A stretch of 64,000 bases of DNA from positions 806,001-870,000 of the forward strand of contig OZ254168.1 in assembly GCA_965268275.1 (NCBI GenBank). The letters are read 5' to 3'. This document shows, piece by piece, positions 7,523 through 16,513 of the stretch. Below the pieces are notes generated by a model, which was not told the origin of the DNA, made no database searches, and saw only the letters and a list, made by a program, of their open reading frames with translations. The translations under genes and the position numbers were made by a program. The first letter of the stretch is position 1. Every line of letters starts with the position of its first letter. This stretch comes from AAA044-D11 sp965268275 (GTDB lineage Bacteria > Actinomycetota > Actinomycetes > Nanopelagicales > Nanopelagicaceae).

Positions 7523-9019
7523 ATGAAAGCGTTGAAGTTAGCTTCTGGTCTGGCAACTCCATACGCAGTAATTGGATTATCCGCCAAAGATGGCAAATTA
7601 AAGATTGAATCCGGCGCTGTCACCGTGAATGAGAAAGCTCTTCTTGAAATCCTGAAGAATCTAGGTGCGACTGGCAAGAGCGATGAAATCGTGAAAGTTC
7701 CTTTTGCAAAGCCGCAAACTATTTATTTCACAGGCCTTGGCGAAACTTCGAAAAGCTATGAGCCCGAGAATCTACGTAGAGCGGCAGGTGCAGCAGCGCG
7801 TGAATTAGCCGGTCAGAGCGTTGCAACCTTTGCGCTTCCGGCTTCAACTCTCGCCCAGATTTCGGCAGTCGCCGAGGGCGCCGCACTAGGTGCCTATGCT
7901 TTTAATGAATTTAGATCGAGCACCAAATCAGATTTTAAAGAGCCACTTGAACAGATAATTATTGCGACAAAATCCACATCTGATGCAGCAGCCAAAAGAG
8001 CATTGGTTCGCGCAGAAATAATTGCACGCAATACCGCTACGGTTCGGGATTTAATCAACACTCCCCCAAGCCATTTAACTCCAGATTCTTTCTGCACCCG
8101 GATGAAAAAGTTAGCCACACCATTGGGGCTAAAGGTTGAAATCCTGAATGAAGTAACTCTTAAGAATCAGGGCTATGGCGGGATTATTGGCGTTGGCCAA
8201 GGATCTTCGAATCCACCGCGACTACTTCACATTTCTTACAGTCCGAATAAAGCCAGAGCGCGTTATGCATTTGTTGGCAAAGGCATAACTTTCGACACTG
8301 GCGGTCTGGCACTAAAACCTGCGAATGGCATGGAGGCAATGAAAAGTGACATGAGCGGTGCTGCCGCTGTTATTGGCGCTATTTTTGCGATTGCTGAATT
8401 AAAGTTGCCAGTCGCAATTGATGCGTGGGCGCCTTTAGCCGAAAACATGGTCAGCGAAAATGCAACAAGACCAAGTGACATCATTAATATTTATGGTGGC
8501 AAAACTGTAGAAGTTTTAAATCCAGATGCTGAAGGTCGATTAGTTTTAGCCGATGCACTTGTCCGAGCGCAAGAAGTTGCCAAGAAATCTGGTGGACTAG
8601 ATGGCATCATCGATGTTGCAACTCTTACTGGCGCCCAAGTTGTCGCGCTGGGCACTAGAACAAGTGCGGTCATGACAAACGATGATGAATTTTCTCACCA
8701 ATTTTTAGAAGCTTCTGAAAAAGCTGGCGAAGCATTCTGGCCTATGCCACTTCCGGAAGAGCTCCGCGCATCACTTGATTCACCTGTTGCCGACCTAGCA
8801 AACATCGGTGACCGAATGGGCGGCATGTTGGTAGCTGGCCTATTTCTAAAAGAATTCATCGAGCCTAATATTTCGTGGCTTCATTTAGATATTGCAGGAC
8901 CTTCATATAACGAGGCAATTCCACATGGATATACGCCAGTTGGTGGCACCGGAATCGCCCTCAGATCCCTTGTAACCTTGGTTGAGTCGGCTTCATCACA
9001 AGCCCCGCGTTCAGCCTAA
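7523..9019 (+). CDS. pepA: Leucyl aminopeptidase (M17 family, PepA)
   Basis: A 498-residue cytosolic M17 aminopeptidase that removes N-terminal residues during peptide turnover, with two metal ions per subunit of a hexamer. Metal and catalytic motifs are visible: FVGKGITFDTGGLALKP, KSDMSGAAAV, and NPDAEGRLVLADAL (usually NTDAEGR; here Pro replaces Thr). The divergent N-terminal domain spans about residues 1-165. The ATG at 7523 has a clear Shine-Dalgarno GGAGG at 7514-7518, which decides it over an in-frame ATG at 7469. It precedes lpd and E2 as in mycobacteria and Streptomyces, although no functional link to the oxoacid dehydrogenases is known. Confidence 0.95.
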   Translation: MKALKLASGLATPYAVIGLSAKDGKLKIESGAVTVNEKALLEILKNLGATGKSDEIVKVPFAKPQTIYFTGLGETSKSYEPENLRRAAGAAARELAGQSVATFALPASTLAQISAVAEGAALGAYAFNEFRSSTKSDFKEPLEQIIIATKSTSDAAAKRALVRAEIIARNTATVRDLINTPPSHLTPDSFCTRMKKLATPLGLKVEILNEVTLKNQGYGGIIGVGQGSSNPPRLLHISYSPNKARARYAFVGKGITFDTGGLALKPANGMEAMKSDMSGAAAVIGAIFAIAELKLPVAIDAWAPLAENMVSENATRPSDIINIYGGKTVEVLNPDAEGRLVLADALVRAQEVAKKSGGLDGIIDVATLTGAQVVALGTRTSAVMTNDDEFSHQFLEASEKAGEAFWPMPLPEELRASLDSPVADLANIGDRMGGMLVAGLFLKEFIEPNISWLHLDIAGPSYNEAIPHGYTPVGGTGIALRSLVTLVESASSQAPRSA

Positions 9020-9106
9020 ATTATCAATCGACCCTGAATTAGGCTCTGGTGGATTTCGTGGCAAGATTGGGCTTAAGTTTCATCTGTAATCAGCGAAAGG
9101 CGCTCA

Positions 9107-10474
9107 GTGTCGCAATTTGATGTAGTAATTCTTGGTGGAGGCAGCGGCGGTTACGCCTGTGCCCTACGTTCTTCTCAACTGGGTTTATCAGTTGCCCTGA
9201 TCGAAGAGAACAAACTCGGCGGCACATGTCTACACCGTGGTTGCATACCAACTAAGGCGTTATTGCATGCGGGCGAAGTAGCAGATAGCTCGCGCCACTC
9301 ATCTGATTTTGGTGTTAACACCCAATTCATCGGAATCGATATGTTGGCGGTTAACGCCTATAAAGATGGCGTTGTTTCAAAATTGCACAAGGGCTTGCAA
9401 GGCTTAGTTAAGTCTCGCAACGTGACTTATATCGAAGGCCACGGCCGTTTGGTTTCTAAGAACGAAGTTGAAGTTAATGGCGTTAAATACACCGGAAAAA
9501 ATATTGTTCTAGCTACAGGTTCATATCCAAAGACGCTTCCAGGTCTGGATATTGATGGCACCCAAATAATTACAAGTGAACAAGCAATCGCGATGGATCG
9601 AGTTCCAAAAAGCGTAATAGTTTTAGGTGGCGGAGTTATTGGATGCGAATTTGCATCAGTCTGGAAATCCTTTGGTTCTGAAGTGACAATCATCGAAGGT
9701 CTTCCACATTTAATTGCTCTTGAAGACGAATCATCAAGTAAGGGTCTAGAGCGCGCATTTAGAAAGCGTGGAATAAATTTTGAACTTGGAACACGCTTTA
9801 AGTCAGCAAGCAAGGATGCCAATGGCGTGACTGTAACTCTTGAAGATGGCAAAACTTTCACCGCTGAAGTTCTGCTTGTTGCAGTCGGTCGTGGCCCAGT
9901 TTCAGCAAACTTAGGTTATGAAGAAGCCGGTCTAACTATGGATCGCGGATATGTATTGGTCGATAACAAGTGCCGAACAAATGTTCCCGGAATCTGGGCA
10001 GTTGGAGATTTGATTCCAACACTTCAACTAGCGCATGTTGGATTTGGTGAAGGTATTTTGGTCGCTGAAGAAATCGGTGGACTCAATCCCCGCCCAATTA
10101 ATTACGATGGCGTTCCTCGCGTCACATACTCTGAACCTGAAGTTGCATCAGTTGGTCTTACAACTGCTCAAGCAAAAGAGCGCGGACACGATGTTGTTGA
10201 ATTGAATTATGACTTAGCCGGTAATGGCAAGGCGCAAATCCTTAAAACAGCTGGTGCGATCAAGTTGGTTGCAGCAAAGAATGGGCCAGTTCTTGGAATT
10301 CATTTGGTTGGCGCCCGAGTTGGCGAACTTTTGGCTGAAGCGCAATTAATATTCAACTGGGAAGCAGAAGCATCTGATGTTGCTTCTTTGATCCATGCTC
10401 ACCCAACGCTTTCCGAAGCTGTTGGCGAAGCGCACTTGGCACTTGCTGGTAAACCACTACATGCACACGGGTAA
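9107..10474 (+). CDS. lpdA: Dihydrolipoyl dehydrogenase (E3)
   Basis: A 455-residue FAD flavoenzyme that reoxidises dihydrolipoyl groups of the E2 and GcvH proteins with NAD. FAD-binding GGGSGG at residues 10-15, redox disulfide Cys41/Cys46 in GGTCLHRGCIPTKA, NAD-binding GGGVIGCEFASVW in the middle, AVGDL before the interface domain, and the catalytic dyad His432/Glu437 in HPTLSE. GTG start at 9107 preceded by GAAAGG (9095-9100). Fourteen bases separate it from the E2 gene, so E3 and E2 are cotranscribed. As the only E3 in the window it probably serves pyruvate, 2-oxoglutarate and glycine complexes alike. Confidence 0.96.
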   Translation: MSQFDVVILGGGSGGYACALRSSQLGLSVALIEENKLGGTCLHRGCIPTKALLHAGEVADSSRHSSDFGVNTQFIGIDMLAVNAYKDGVVSKLHKGLQGLVKSRNVTYIEGHGRLVSKNEVEVNGVKYTGKNIVLATGSYPKTLPGLDIDGTQIITSEQAIAMDRVPKSVIVLGGGVIGCEFASVWKSFGSEVTIIEGLPHLIALEDESSSKGLERAFRKRGINFELGTRFKSASKDANGVTVTLEDGKTFTAEVLLVAVGRGPVSANLGYEEAGLTMDRGYVLVDNKCRTNVPGIWAVGDLIPTLQLAHVGFGEGILVAEEIGGLNPRPINYDGVPRVTYSEPEVASVGLTTAQAKERGHDVVELNYDLAGNGKAQILKTAGAIKLVAAKNGPVLGIHLVGARVGELLAEAQLIFNWEAEASDVASLIHAHPTLSEAVGEAHLALAGKPLHAHG

Positions 10475-10488
10475 CGGGAGAAAATAAA

Positions 10489-12189
10489 ATGACCTTTTCT
10501 GTAACGATGCCAGCACTTGGCGAATCGGTAACTGAAGGAACTGTTACACGTTGGCTAAAAAATGAAGGTGACGTGGTGGCTGTTGATGAGCCACTCCTAG
10601 AAGTTTCTACTGACAAAGTTGATACTGAAATTCCTTCACCAGTTGCCGGAATTTTGCAAAAAATTGTTGTTGCTGTTGATTCAACTGTTGCAGTTGGTGC
10701 AGAACTTGCAGTTATTGCTGATGGTGCTTCAGGTGCTGCTACCCCAGCGCCAGCTGCCCCAGTTGCTGCCGCACCTGTTACTCCACCACCAGCGCCGGCC
10801 GCGCCAGTTGTCGCTGCTCCCGTAACTCCTGCTCCTGCTGCTCCAGTCGCTGTTCCATCTTCAACCGGAACCATCGTGACAATGCCAGCACTTGGCGAAT
10901 CGGTAACTGAAGGAACTGTTACACGTTGGCTTAAGAACGTTGGCGATCAAGTAAATGTTGATGAAGCACTGCTAGAAGTTTCTACCGACAAAGTTGATAC
11001 TGAAATTCCTTCACCTGCGTCAGGCACTCTCGTTTCAATTGATGTAGCAGTTGATTCCACAGTTCCAGTCGGTGCGCGACTTGCAGTAATTGGTGGATCT
11101 GGTGCTGCGGTTGCAACACCTCCTCCTGCAACTCCTGCGTCAGCTGCTCCAGTTGTAGTAGCTGCTCCTGTTACTCCGCCACCTGCTCCAGTTGTAGTAG
11201 CACCAGTTGCACCCGCAGCGCCAGTTGTTGCAGCGCCAGTTGTCTCTCAAGTTTCAAACGATGATGCATACGTAACTCCTATTGTACGTAAGTTTGCTTC
11301 AGAAAATAATGTTGATCTTTCTAAAGTTAAGGGCACCGGTATTGGTGGTCGAATTCGTAAGGAAGATGTTCTTGCTGCTGCGCCTAAGGCTGCAGTGGTT
11401 CCTCAAAGTTCTCCAGTTGCGCCGGCGCCAGTTGCACAATCCAGCGCTGCCCCAGTTGCGGTTTCACCACTACGTGGAACTACCGTAACAATGTCCCGAC
11501 TTCGCAAAGTTATTGCCGAACGCATGCTGGAATCACTTCATGTAAGTGCGCAATTAACTACGGTTGTTGAAGTGGATGTAACTGCGATTGCTCGTCTGCG
11601 CGATCGTGCAAAGGCATCATTCGAAGCCCGTGAAGGCACAAAACTTTCATTCTTACCATTCTTTGCTGTTGCAGTTTGTGAAGCACTTAAGCAGCATCCA
11701 GTATTAAATGCTTCAGTAAATGGCGATCAAATTACTTATCACAACGCCGAACACCTTGGAATTGCAGTTGATACCGAACGCGGACTTCTAGTTCCAGTAA
11801 TCCGCGATGCCGGTGATTTAAATATGGGTGGCGTTGCTCGAAAGATTACAGATGTAGCAGCCAGAACTCGTGATAACAAGATCTCACCTGACGAACTTGG
11901 TGGCGGAACTTTCACAATTACAAATACCGGAAGTCGCGGTGCGCTTTTTGATACCCCAATTATTAATCAACCTCAGGTAGCAATTCTTGGCTTAGGTGCA
12001 GTTGTTAAGCGCCCTATGGTCATGAAGGGAACTGATGGTGGCGAAACTATTGCAGTTCGTTCAATGGTTTATCTTGGTCTTTCGTACGATCACCGAATCG
12101 TTGATGGCGCAGATGCTGCAAGATTCTTAGTGACGCTAAAGGATCGCTTAGAAGGCGGTCGTTTCGAATCTGATTTGGGTCTCTCCTAA
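10489..12189 (+). CDS. sucB: 2-oxoacid dehydrogenase E2 (dihydrolipoyl acyltransferase) with two lipoyl domains
   Basis: A 566-residue E2 of the actinobacterial DlaT/SucB type. Lipoyl domain 1 covers residues about 3-78 (lipoylated Lys43 in STDKVD), lipoyl domain 2 about 128-203 (Lys168), each followed by a long Ala/Pro/Val linker. The E3/E1-binding domain is residues 261-297 (YVTPIVRKFA to EDVLAA). The catalytic domain runs from about 330, with active-site His535 and Asp539 in HRIVDG. In Actinobacteria this protein is the acyltransferase of pyruvate dehydrogenase, so dlaT is an equally good name. The two lipoyl domains share a 50-base identical stretch. Lpd lies just upstream; lipB and lipA, which attach the cofactor, are downstream. 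Confidence 0.94.
   Translation: MTFSVTMPALGESVTEGTVTRWLKNEGDVVAVDEPLLEVSTDKVDTEIPSPVAGILQKIVVAVDSTVAVGAELAVIADGASGAATPAPAAPVAAAPVTPPPAPAAPVVAAPVTPAPAAPVAVPSSTGTIVTMPALGESVTEGTVTRWLKNVGDQVNVDEALLEVSTDKVDTEIPSPASGTLVSIDVAVDSTVPVGARLAVIGGSGAAVATPPPATPASAAPVVVAAPVTPPPAPVVVAPVAPAAPVVAAPVVSQVSNDDAYVTPIVRKFASENNVDLSKVKGTGIGGRIRKEDVLAAAPKAAVVPQSSPVAPAPVAQSSAAPVAVSPLRGTTVTMSRLRKVIAERMLESLHVSAQLTTVVEVDVTAIARLRDRAKASFEAREGTKLSFLPFFAVAVCEALKQHPVLNASVNGDQITYHNAEHLGIAVDTERGLLVPVIRDAGDLNMGGVARKITDVAARTRDNKISPDELGGGTFTITNTGSRGALFDTPIINQPQVAILGLGAVVKRPMVMKGTDGGETIAVRSMVYLGLSYDHRIVDGADAARFLVTLKDRLEGGRFESDLGLS
10507..10931 (+). repeat. Direct repeat within the E2 gene (lipoyl domain duplication)
   Basis: The 50 bases at 10507-10556 and 10882-10931 are identical, 375 bases (125 codons) apart. 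A second shared block of about 44 bases around the lipoyl-lysine codon differs at one position. Between these blocks the two domains differ clearly. This is a domain duplication kept similar in patches, which suggests local gene conversion or recent recombination; strong codon constraint is the alternative. Confidence 0.85.
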
Positions 12190-12191
12190 GT

Positions 12192-13094
12192 ATGGCAACC
12201 CGCCTTCCGCCACAACGCGTAGCGGTTACTGGCGCATCCGGATTAATCGGAACCGCGTTAGTTGGTCATCTTCGAAGCGAAGGACACACTGTCCAAAGAT
12301 TTGTTCGTCGCCCCGCAATTGCTCGCGATGAAATTAGTTGGGATCCAAAGGCCGGCACCGTAGATCTAAGCGCGCTCGAAGGCGTGGATGCAGTAATTCA
12401 TTTAGCTGGTGCAGGTGTAGGTGATAAGCGTTGGACTAAGAAATACAAATCAACAATCCTAAATTCCAGATTACTTGGAACAACAGCGATCGCAAATGCC
12501 GTTGCGACTGTAAAGCCTTCAGTTTTTATTTCATCAAGTGCTATTGGTTGGTATGGCGAAACCGGAAACCGTGCGGTGATTGAAGCTGATCGTGGTGGCG
12601 ATGATTTTCTCGCTGCAGTTTGTCGCGAATGGGAAGGCGCTGCCGATCTTGCAGGCGATGTTCGCACCGTAAAGATAAGAACTGGTTTAGTTCTTGATCC
12701 AACCGGTGGCGCACTTGGAAGAATGATTCCACTCTTCCGTTTCGGCCTTGGCGGAAAACTTGGCAGCGGAAAGCAATGGTGGTCTTGGATTACTTTGCAC
12801 GATCAAGTTCGCGCAATTTGTCATTTAATGGAATCAAAAATCTCTGGGCCAGTGAATTTAACTGCTCCTAATCCATCTACAAATCAAGAATTTACCGCGG
12901 CTCTTGCCCGAGCCATGCATAGGCCTGCTCTTTTTCCCGCACCAAGTTTTGCACTGAAACTTGCTCTGGGTGGTTTTTCTACTGAGATTTTAGGTTCAAA
13001 GAAAATTCTTCCACAAGCACTGTTAGACGATAACTTCACCTTTGATTATCCGCACCTAACAAGCGCTTTAGAAACTCTTGTAGTTCCTCACTAA
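12192..13094 (+). CDS. TIGR01777 family SDR/NAD-dependent epimerase
   Basis: A 300-residue extended short-chain dehydrogenase. The Rossmann motif GASGLIG (residues about 14-20), IHLAGAGVGDKRW, the SSSAIGWYG segment and the C-terminal DUF1731-like tail (FGGFS-type helix, ending LPQALLDDNFTFDYP) identify the TIGR01777/YfcH family. The substrate is unknown; homologues sit between dlaT and lipB in mycobacteria, so the position is conserved. It begins two bases after the E2 stop and is part of the lpd-E2 operon. Its stop codon overlaps that of the convergent FAD oxidoreductase by four bases. Confidence 0.9.
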   Translation: MATRLPPQRVAVTGASGLIGTALVGHLRSEGHTVQRFVRRPAIARDEISWDPKAGTVDLSALEGVDAVIHLAGAGVGDKRWTKKYKSTILNSRLLGTTAIANAVATVKPSVFISSSAIGWYGETGNRAVIEADRGGDDFLAAVCREWEGAADLAGDVRTVKIRTGLVLDPTGGALGRMIPLFRFGLGGKLGSGKQWWSWITLHDQVRAICHLMESKISGPVNLTAPNPSTNQEFTAALARAMHRPALFPAPSFALKLALGGFSTEILGSKKILPQALLDDNFTFDYPHLTSALETLVVPH

Positions 13095-14224
13095 TTAATT
13101 GCTAGTGCAGCCTGGCGCCCAGATTTCATAGCACCATTTTGCGAAGGAACACTTCTGTGATCGCCAGCTATATAGATTCCATCGCTAATCTTCGGATTGC
13201 GATTCAATTCCTCTAAATCATTTCTAAATGGCAAGGACTGTTTGATTTCATATCGAGCAGCTAAGTCCCAATTTCGGGTATCGCAATTCCAAAATTTTGA
13301 TAATTCCTTTCGAACTTCACTCTCAGATATCGCTGCAAGTGTGGTGCTAGAAATTAGATTAATCCCCGCTGGGGCATAGCTCTTGGATACCTTAGAAATA
13401 ACTAAAGAGTTAACAATTGGACTCTTTGAATCTAACGCCAAGTAGTTATCGTCAACCAAATCTTCGTTGGTCGCGTGATACCAAGTCGTTGAACTTAAAG
13501 TTTTTGGGATCTCGCCAAGATCAAGCATCTGTGCCGCGGTAGTCAGATCTGTGGCGACCACGATTTCATCGCATTCAATTCTGCCAAAATTGCCCTGAAC
13601 GCTCCCCTGTTTAATCTCATCAACCTGTGAATTGAATCTAATATCCGAAAGTTCAAGAGCAAGATTTTCGCTAAATTTTCCGACACCAAACTTTGGAATT
13701 CCTGGCCTTCCCAGAATAAAGGAACGGATAACTTCTCTGGCGATATCAGCACGGATTAAATCTGGGTTTGTCAGGAATACGCCCCGCAAAAAGGGCGATA
13801 AAGCAATTTGATATAAATTCTGAAATTTCAGAGCTGAATCCCCAAGTTTGTTATCAACAGTGTTGCCTGCCAAGAATTTAGCGAATTCGATTTTCTCGGA
13901 AAAACTTCCGATACTCAGGGTTTTTGCTAAGTGACCTAGTCCGATTTTGATTTCACTCGAGCCTTCAAAAATTCGAAGGTTGTTAAATACTTCGCAGAAC
14001 TCTAAATCAGAGAGCGCATTAAGCCTTTTGATCTCGGAGTAACTTGGATTAATAACCTGAAATCCATGATCAAATAGGAAACCATTAACCGAATCTGTTT
14101 TAACTCTTCCCCCGACGCGATCACTGCTTTCAAGAACAGTGACATTTGCGCCTCGGCGTTGCAAGTAGATCGCGCAGGTCAGTCCAGCTAAACCCGCGCC
14201 AACTACTACAACTGATTTATTCAC
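13091..14224 (-). CDS. FAD-dependent amine-oxidase/phytoene-desaturase-like oxidoreductase
   Basis: A 377-residue flavoprotein with N-terminal dinucleotide-binding VVVGAGLAGLTCAIYLQRRG and the RVGGRVKTD motif of the NAD(P)-binding-8/amine oxidase superfamily. It ends with IYIAGDHRSVPSQNGAMKSG, the usual C-terminal FAD contact. The substrate is not identifiable; relatives act on polyamines, carotenoids, protoporphyrinogen and sterol-like lipids. Start overlaps the end of the upstream MMPL gene by four bases (14221-14224), so the two are translationally coupled. Their pairing, and their position on the opposite strand inside an otherwise conserved lipoate gene order, suggest an acquired or relocated two-gene unit. 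Confidence 0.8.
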   Translation of the reverse strand: MNKSVVVVGAGLAGLTCAIYLQRRGANVTVLESSDRVGGRVKTDSVNGFLFDHGFQVINPSYSEIKRLNALSDLEFCEVFNNLRIFEGSSEIKIGLGHLAKTLSIGSFSEKIEFAKFLAGNTVDNKLGDSALKFQNLYQIALSPFLRGVFLTNPDLIRADIAREVIRSFILGRPGIPKFGVGKFSENLALELSDIRFNSQVDEIKQGSVQGNFGRIECDEIVVATDLTTAAQMLDLGEIPKTLSSTTWYHATNEDLVDDNYLALDSKSPIVNSLVISKVSKSYAPAGINLISSTTLAAISESEVRKELSKFWNCDTRNWDLAARYEIKQSLPFRNDLEELNRNPKISDGIYIAGDHRSVPSQNGAMKSGRQAALAIN

Positions 14225-16446
14225 TTACTGCTGAATTGAAGCTTTGAAGGCCACCAAATTTTTGGCCCAATTTCGTGCACGAGTGCCGGAACCAAAATCG
14301 AGCGAACAATCATGGTGTCTAGTAGAACTCCGAAGGCAACTGCGAAACCTAATTGTGCAAGGAAGACAAGTGGCAAAATTCCGAGAACAGCGAATGTCGC
14401 AGCCAGAACAATTCCTGCTGATGTAATCACACCACCAGTTACAGTTAAGGCTTTGGTCATTCCAGCGCGAGTTCCCAACCTCAACGATTCTTCACGAACT
14501 CGCGTCATCAAGAAGATGTTGTAGTCAATTCCGAGTGCCACCAAGAAAATAAAAGCAAACAATGGGAATGCTGGGTCTGCTCCGGCAAAACCGAATATGT
14601 GATTAAAGACAATTGCGCATACTCCCAGTGTTGCAAAGAATGAAATAACCACTGTGCCCAACAGCAAAACCGCTGCATAAATCGAACGTAGAAGCAGCCC
14701 TAGAATTATTGCAATCAGGAATAGAACTATTGGAATAATCAGATTTCGATCATGCTTTGACGCTTGATTGATGTCGTAACTAACTGAAGTAGAACCACCA
14801 ACAAGAATAGATGGATCTACGCTTCCCATATCTGCGCGAAGCCTTGGAATCATTGCAATGGCCTCTTCAGAATCAGGTGCATACTTTAAAGTTACATTTA
14901 ATAGAATATTTCCATCTACAACTTTGGTCGGAGGAAGTGGTTGTCCTGGAACTGCAAAGCCCATAAACATCGCCTCGACAGAATCAACTCCGGGATTTGA
15001 TTTCAGCTTCGCAATTGCGGCTGGGGCAACTGTCTCTTTAACAACAACTTGAGTTGGTTGTCCTTGTCCACCAGGGAAATGCTTGAGCAATTCATCTTGA
15101 CCAACTACCGAATCCGTGCGCTTAGTAAATGAATCAATAGTTGATAGACCAGTTGCATTTAGCGTTGTTGAAAAGCCAGCTAAAACTATTAGCAGCGCTG
15201 TTGCACCTACCCAATACTTACGAGGTTTGCGTTCAGTGGCTGCACCAACCTTGGCCCAAGCTCCACTTAATTTTTCATCAGCATCACCAAATCTTGCAAC
15301 CTTTGGCCAGAATATCCAGCGACCGAAAATGACAAGTAGCGCAGGAAGAAGAGTAAGAATCGTAATCATCGAACAGATAATTCCGATTGCACCAACTGGA
15401 CCAAGTCCACGATTGTTATTCAATTGGCTTAGAAGCAGAACCATTAGACCGATAACTACAGTGGTTCCCGAAGCGACAATTGGTTCGACTACTCCACGCC
15501 AAGCAACTTTCATCGCATCAAAGCGAGATTCATGAAGATGTAGTTCTTCTCGATAGCGAGCAATCAACAACAAGGCGTAGTCAGTTGCAGCACCCAACAC
15601 CAGCACCGAAAGAATCCCTTGCGATTGCCCATCAAGTGTTATCACATCGTTCTTAGCCAAGAGATAAATAACTCCACCGGCAAGAGTGAGAGCTAGGCCA
15701 GCAGACAACAAAGGCAGAATCCAAAGAATTGGTGACCTGTAAACAAAAATCAAAATAATTGCGACTACACCAGCAGTTGTAAGCAAAAGCGCCGAGTCAA
15801 TGCTGCCAAATGCACCAAAGAGATCGGCCAGGATTCCAGCAAAGCCAGTTGTGTAGGTTACAAAATTGTTGTTCTCTGCATATTCATTTGCGTAATATCG
15901 AATCGCATCAATCACACCTATTAGTGCTGGCTCTTTGTCATCCGGAAGCAGTTCGGTCGCTATTTGAACGCTAATTGGGAAATTGGCAAGGATTACTTTT
16001 CCATCTTCAGAAGGAAAGGCTGTAATCGGCGCACCTTCAATAAAGTAATCCCCAATCGGAATTGAAACTTCGTTGCCCTTGGCATCTTTCAATAACTCGC
16101 CGTCACTGTGAACTAACGCTTTTGAACCAAGTGTCTGCGCAAAAGCCTGAGCCGAAGCAATTTTCTCTGGGGTGACTTCACCTTTGAATAGAACTAGCGC
16201 TGGGATTTGATCATTCGCACTATCTGAAAACTTCGCGATTGCATTAGCTGCTCTTGTGGCTACCGAATCTTCAGGCAAGAAAGATGAGTTGTTGTTCTCT
16301 TGAACTGTGGAAAGCTTGCCAAAGAGTGGCCCCGTGAAACTTGAGATAGACATCCAAACGATGACTACAACGATGGCCAGCCACAGCGGTTTGCGACCCT
16401 TAATTGTTCGAGTTTTTGGGGTTTTTGATTTAGCGTCTGAGGACAT
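14221..16446 (-). CDS. MMPL-family RND transporter
   Basis: A 741-residue membrane protein with the MMPL layout: one N-terminal helix after a basic leader (about residues 20-40), a large outside domain (about 45-210), a five-helix bundle (about 215-385), a helix near 410 followed by a second outside domain (about 430-555), and a final five-helix bundle. The duplicated RND core is evident, with GAATDYALLLIARYREEL in the first half and LGIDYNIFLMTRVREES in the second; the Asp-Tyr pairs are the proton-relay residues of MmpL proteins. Such transporters export lipids or hydrophobic compounds. The coupled flavoenzyme downstream could make or modify the cargo, but that is inference. Confidence 0.9.
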   Translation of the reverse strand: MSSDAKSKTPKTRTIKGRKPLWLAIVVVIVWMSISSFTGPLFGKLSTVQENNNSSFLPEDSVATRAANAIAKFSDSANDQIPALVLFKGEVTPEKIASAQAFAQTLGSKALVHSDGELLKDAKGNEVSIPIGDYFIEGAPITAFPSEDGKVILANFPISVQIATELLPDDKEPALIGVIDAIRYYANEYAENNNFVTYTTGFAGILADLFGAFGSIDSALLLTTAGVVAIILIFVYRSPILWILPLLSAGLALTLAGGVIYLLAKNDVITLDGQSQGILSVLVLGAATDYALLLIARYREELHLHESRFDAMKVAWRGVVEPIVASGTTVVIGLMVLLLSQLNNNRGLGPVGAIGIICSMITILTLLPALLVIFGRWIFWPKVARFGDADEKLSGAWAKVGAATERKPRKYWVGATALLIVLAGFSTTLNATGLSTIDSFTKRTDSVVGQDELLKHFPGGQGQPTQVVVKETVAPAAIAKLKSNPGVDSVEAMFMGFAVPGQPLPPTKVVDGNILLNVTLKYAPDSEEAIAMIPRLRADMGSVDPSILVGGSTSVSYDINQASKHDRNLIIPIVLFLIAIILGLLLRSIYAAVLLLGTVVISFFATLGVCAIVFNHIFGFAGADPAFPLFAFIFLVALGIDYNIFLMTRVREESLRLGTRAGMTKALTVTGGVITSAGIVLAATFAVLGILPLVFLAQLGFAVAFGVLLDTMIVRSILVPALVHEIGPKIWWPSKLQFSSK

Positions 16447-16513
16447 GCCTAGCCTTTCGAAATAAAGCCCTAATAATTGGTTAAGAAGCGTAGGTTACCT
16501 TAGGCTCAGACCT

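Noticed and set aside
10353..10874. Long minus-strand open frame opposite the E2 gene, Ala/Gly/Thr-rich
   Set aside because: It is the antisense image of the Ala/Pro/Val-rich linkers and lipoyl domain of E2; composition is low complexity and there is no start signal or family resemblance.
15116..15535. Plus-strand open frame opposite the MMPL transporter
   Set aside because: It lies entirely within a well-supported minus-strand gene and shows no family motif or Shine-Dalgarno.
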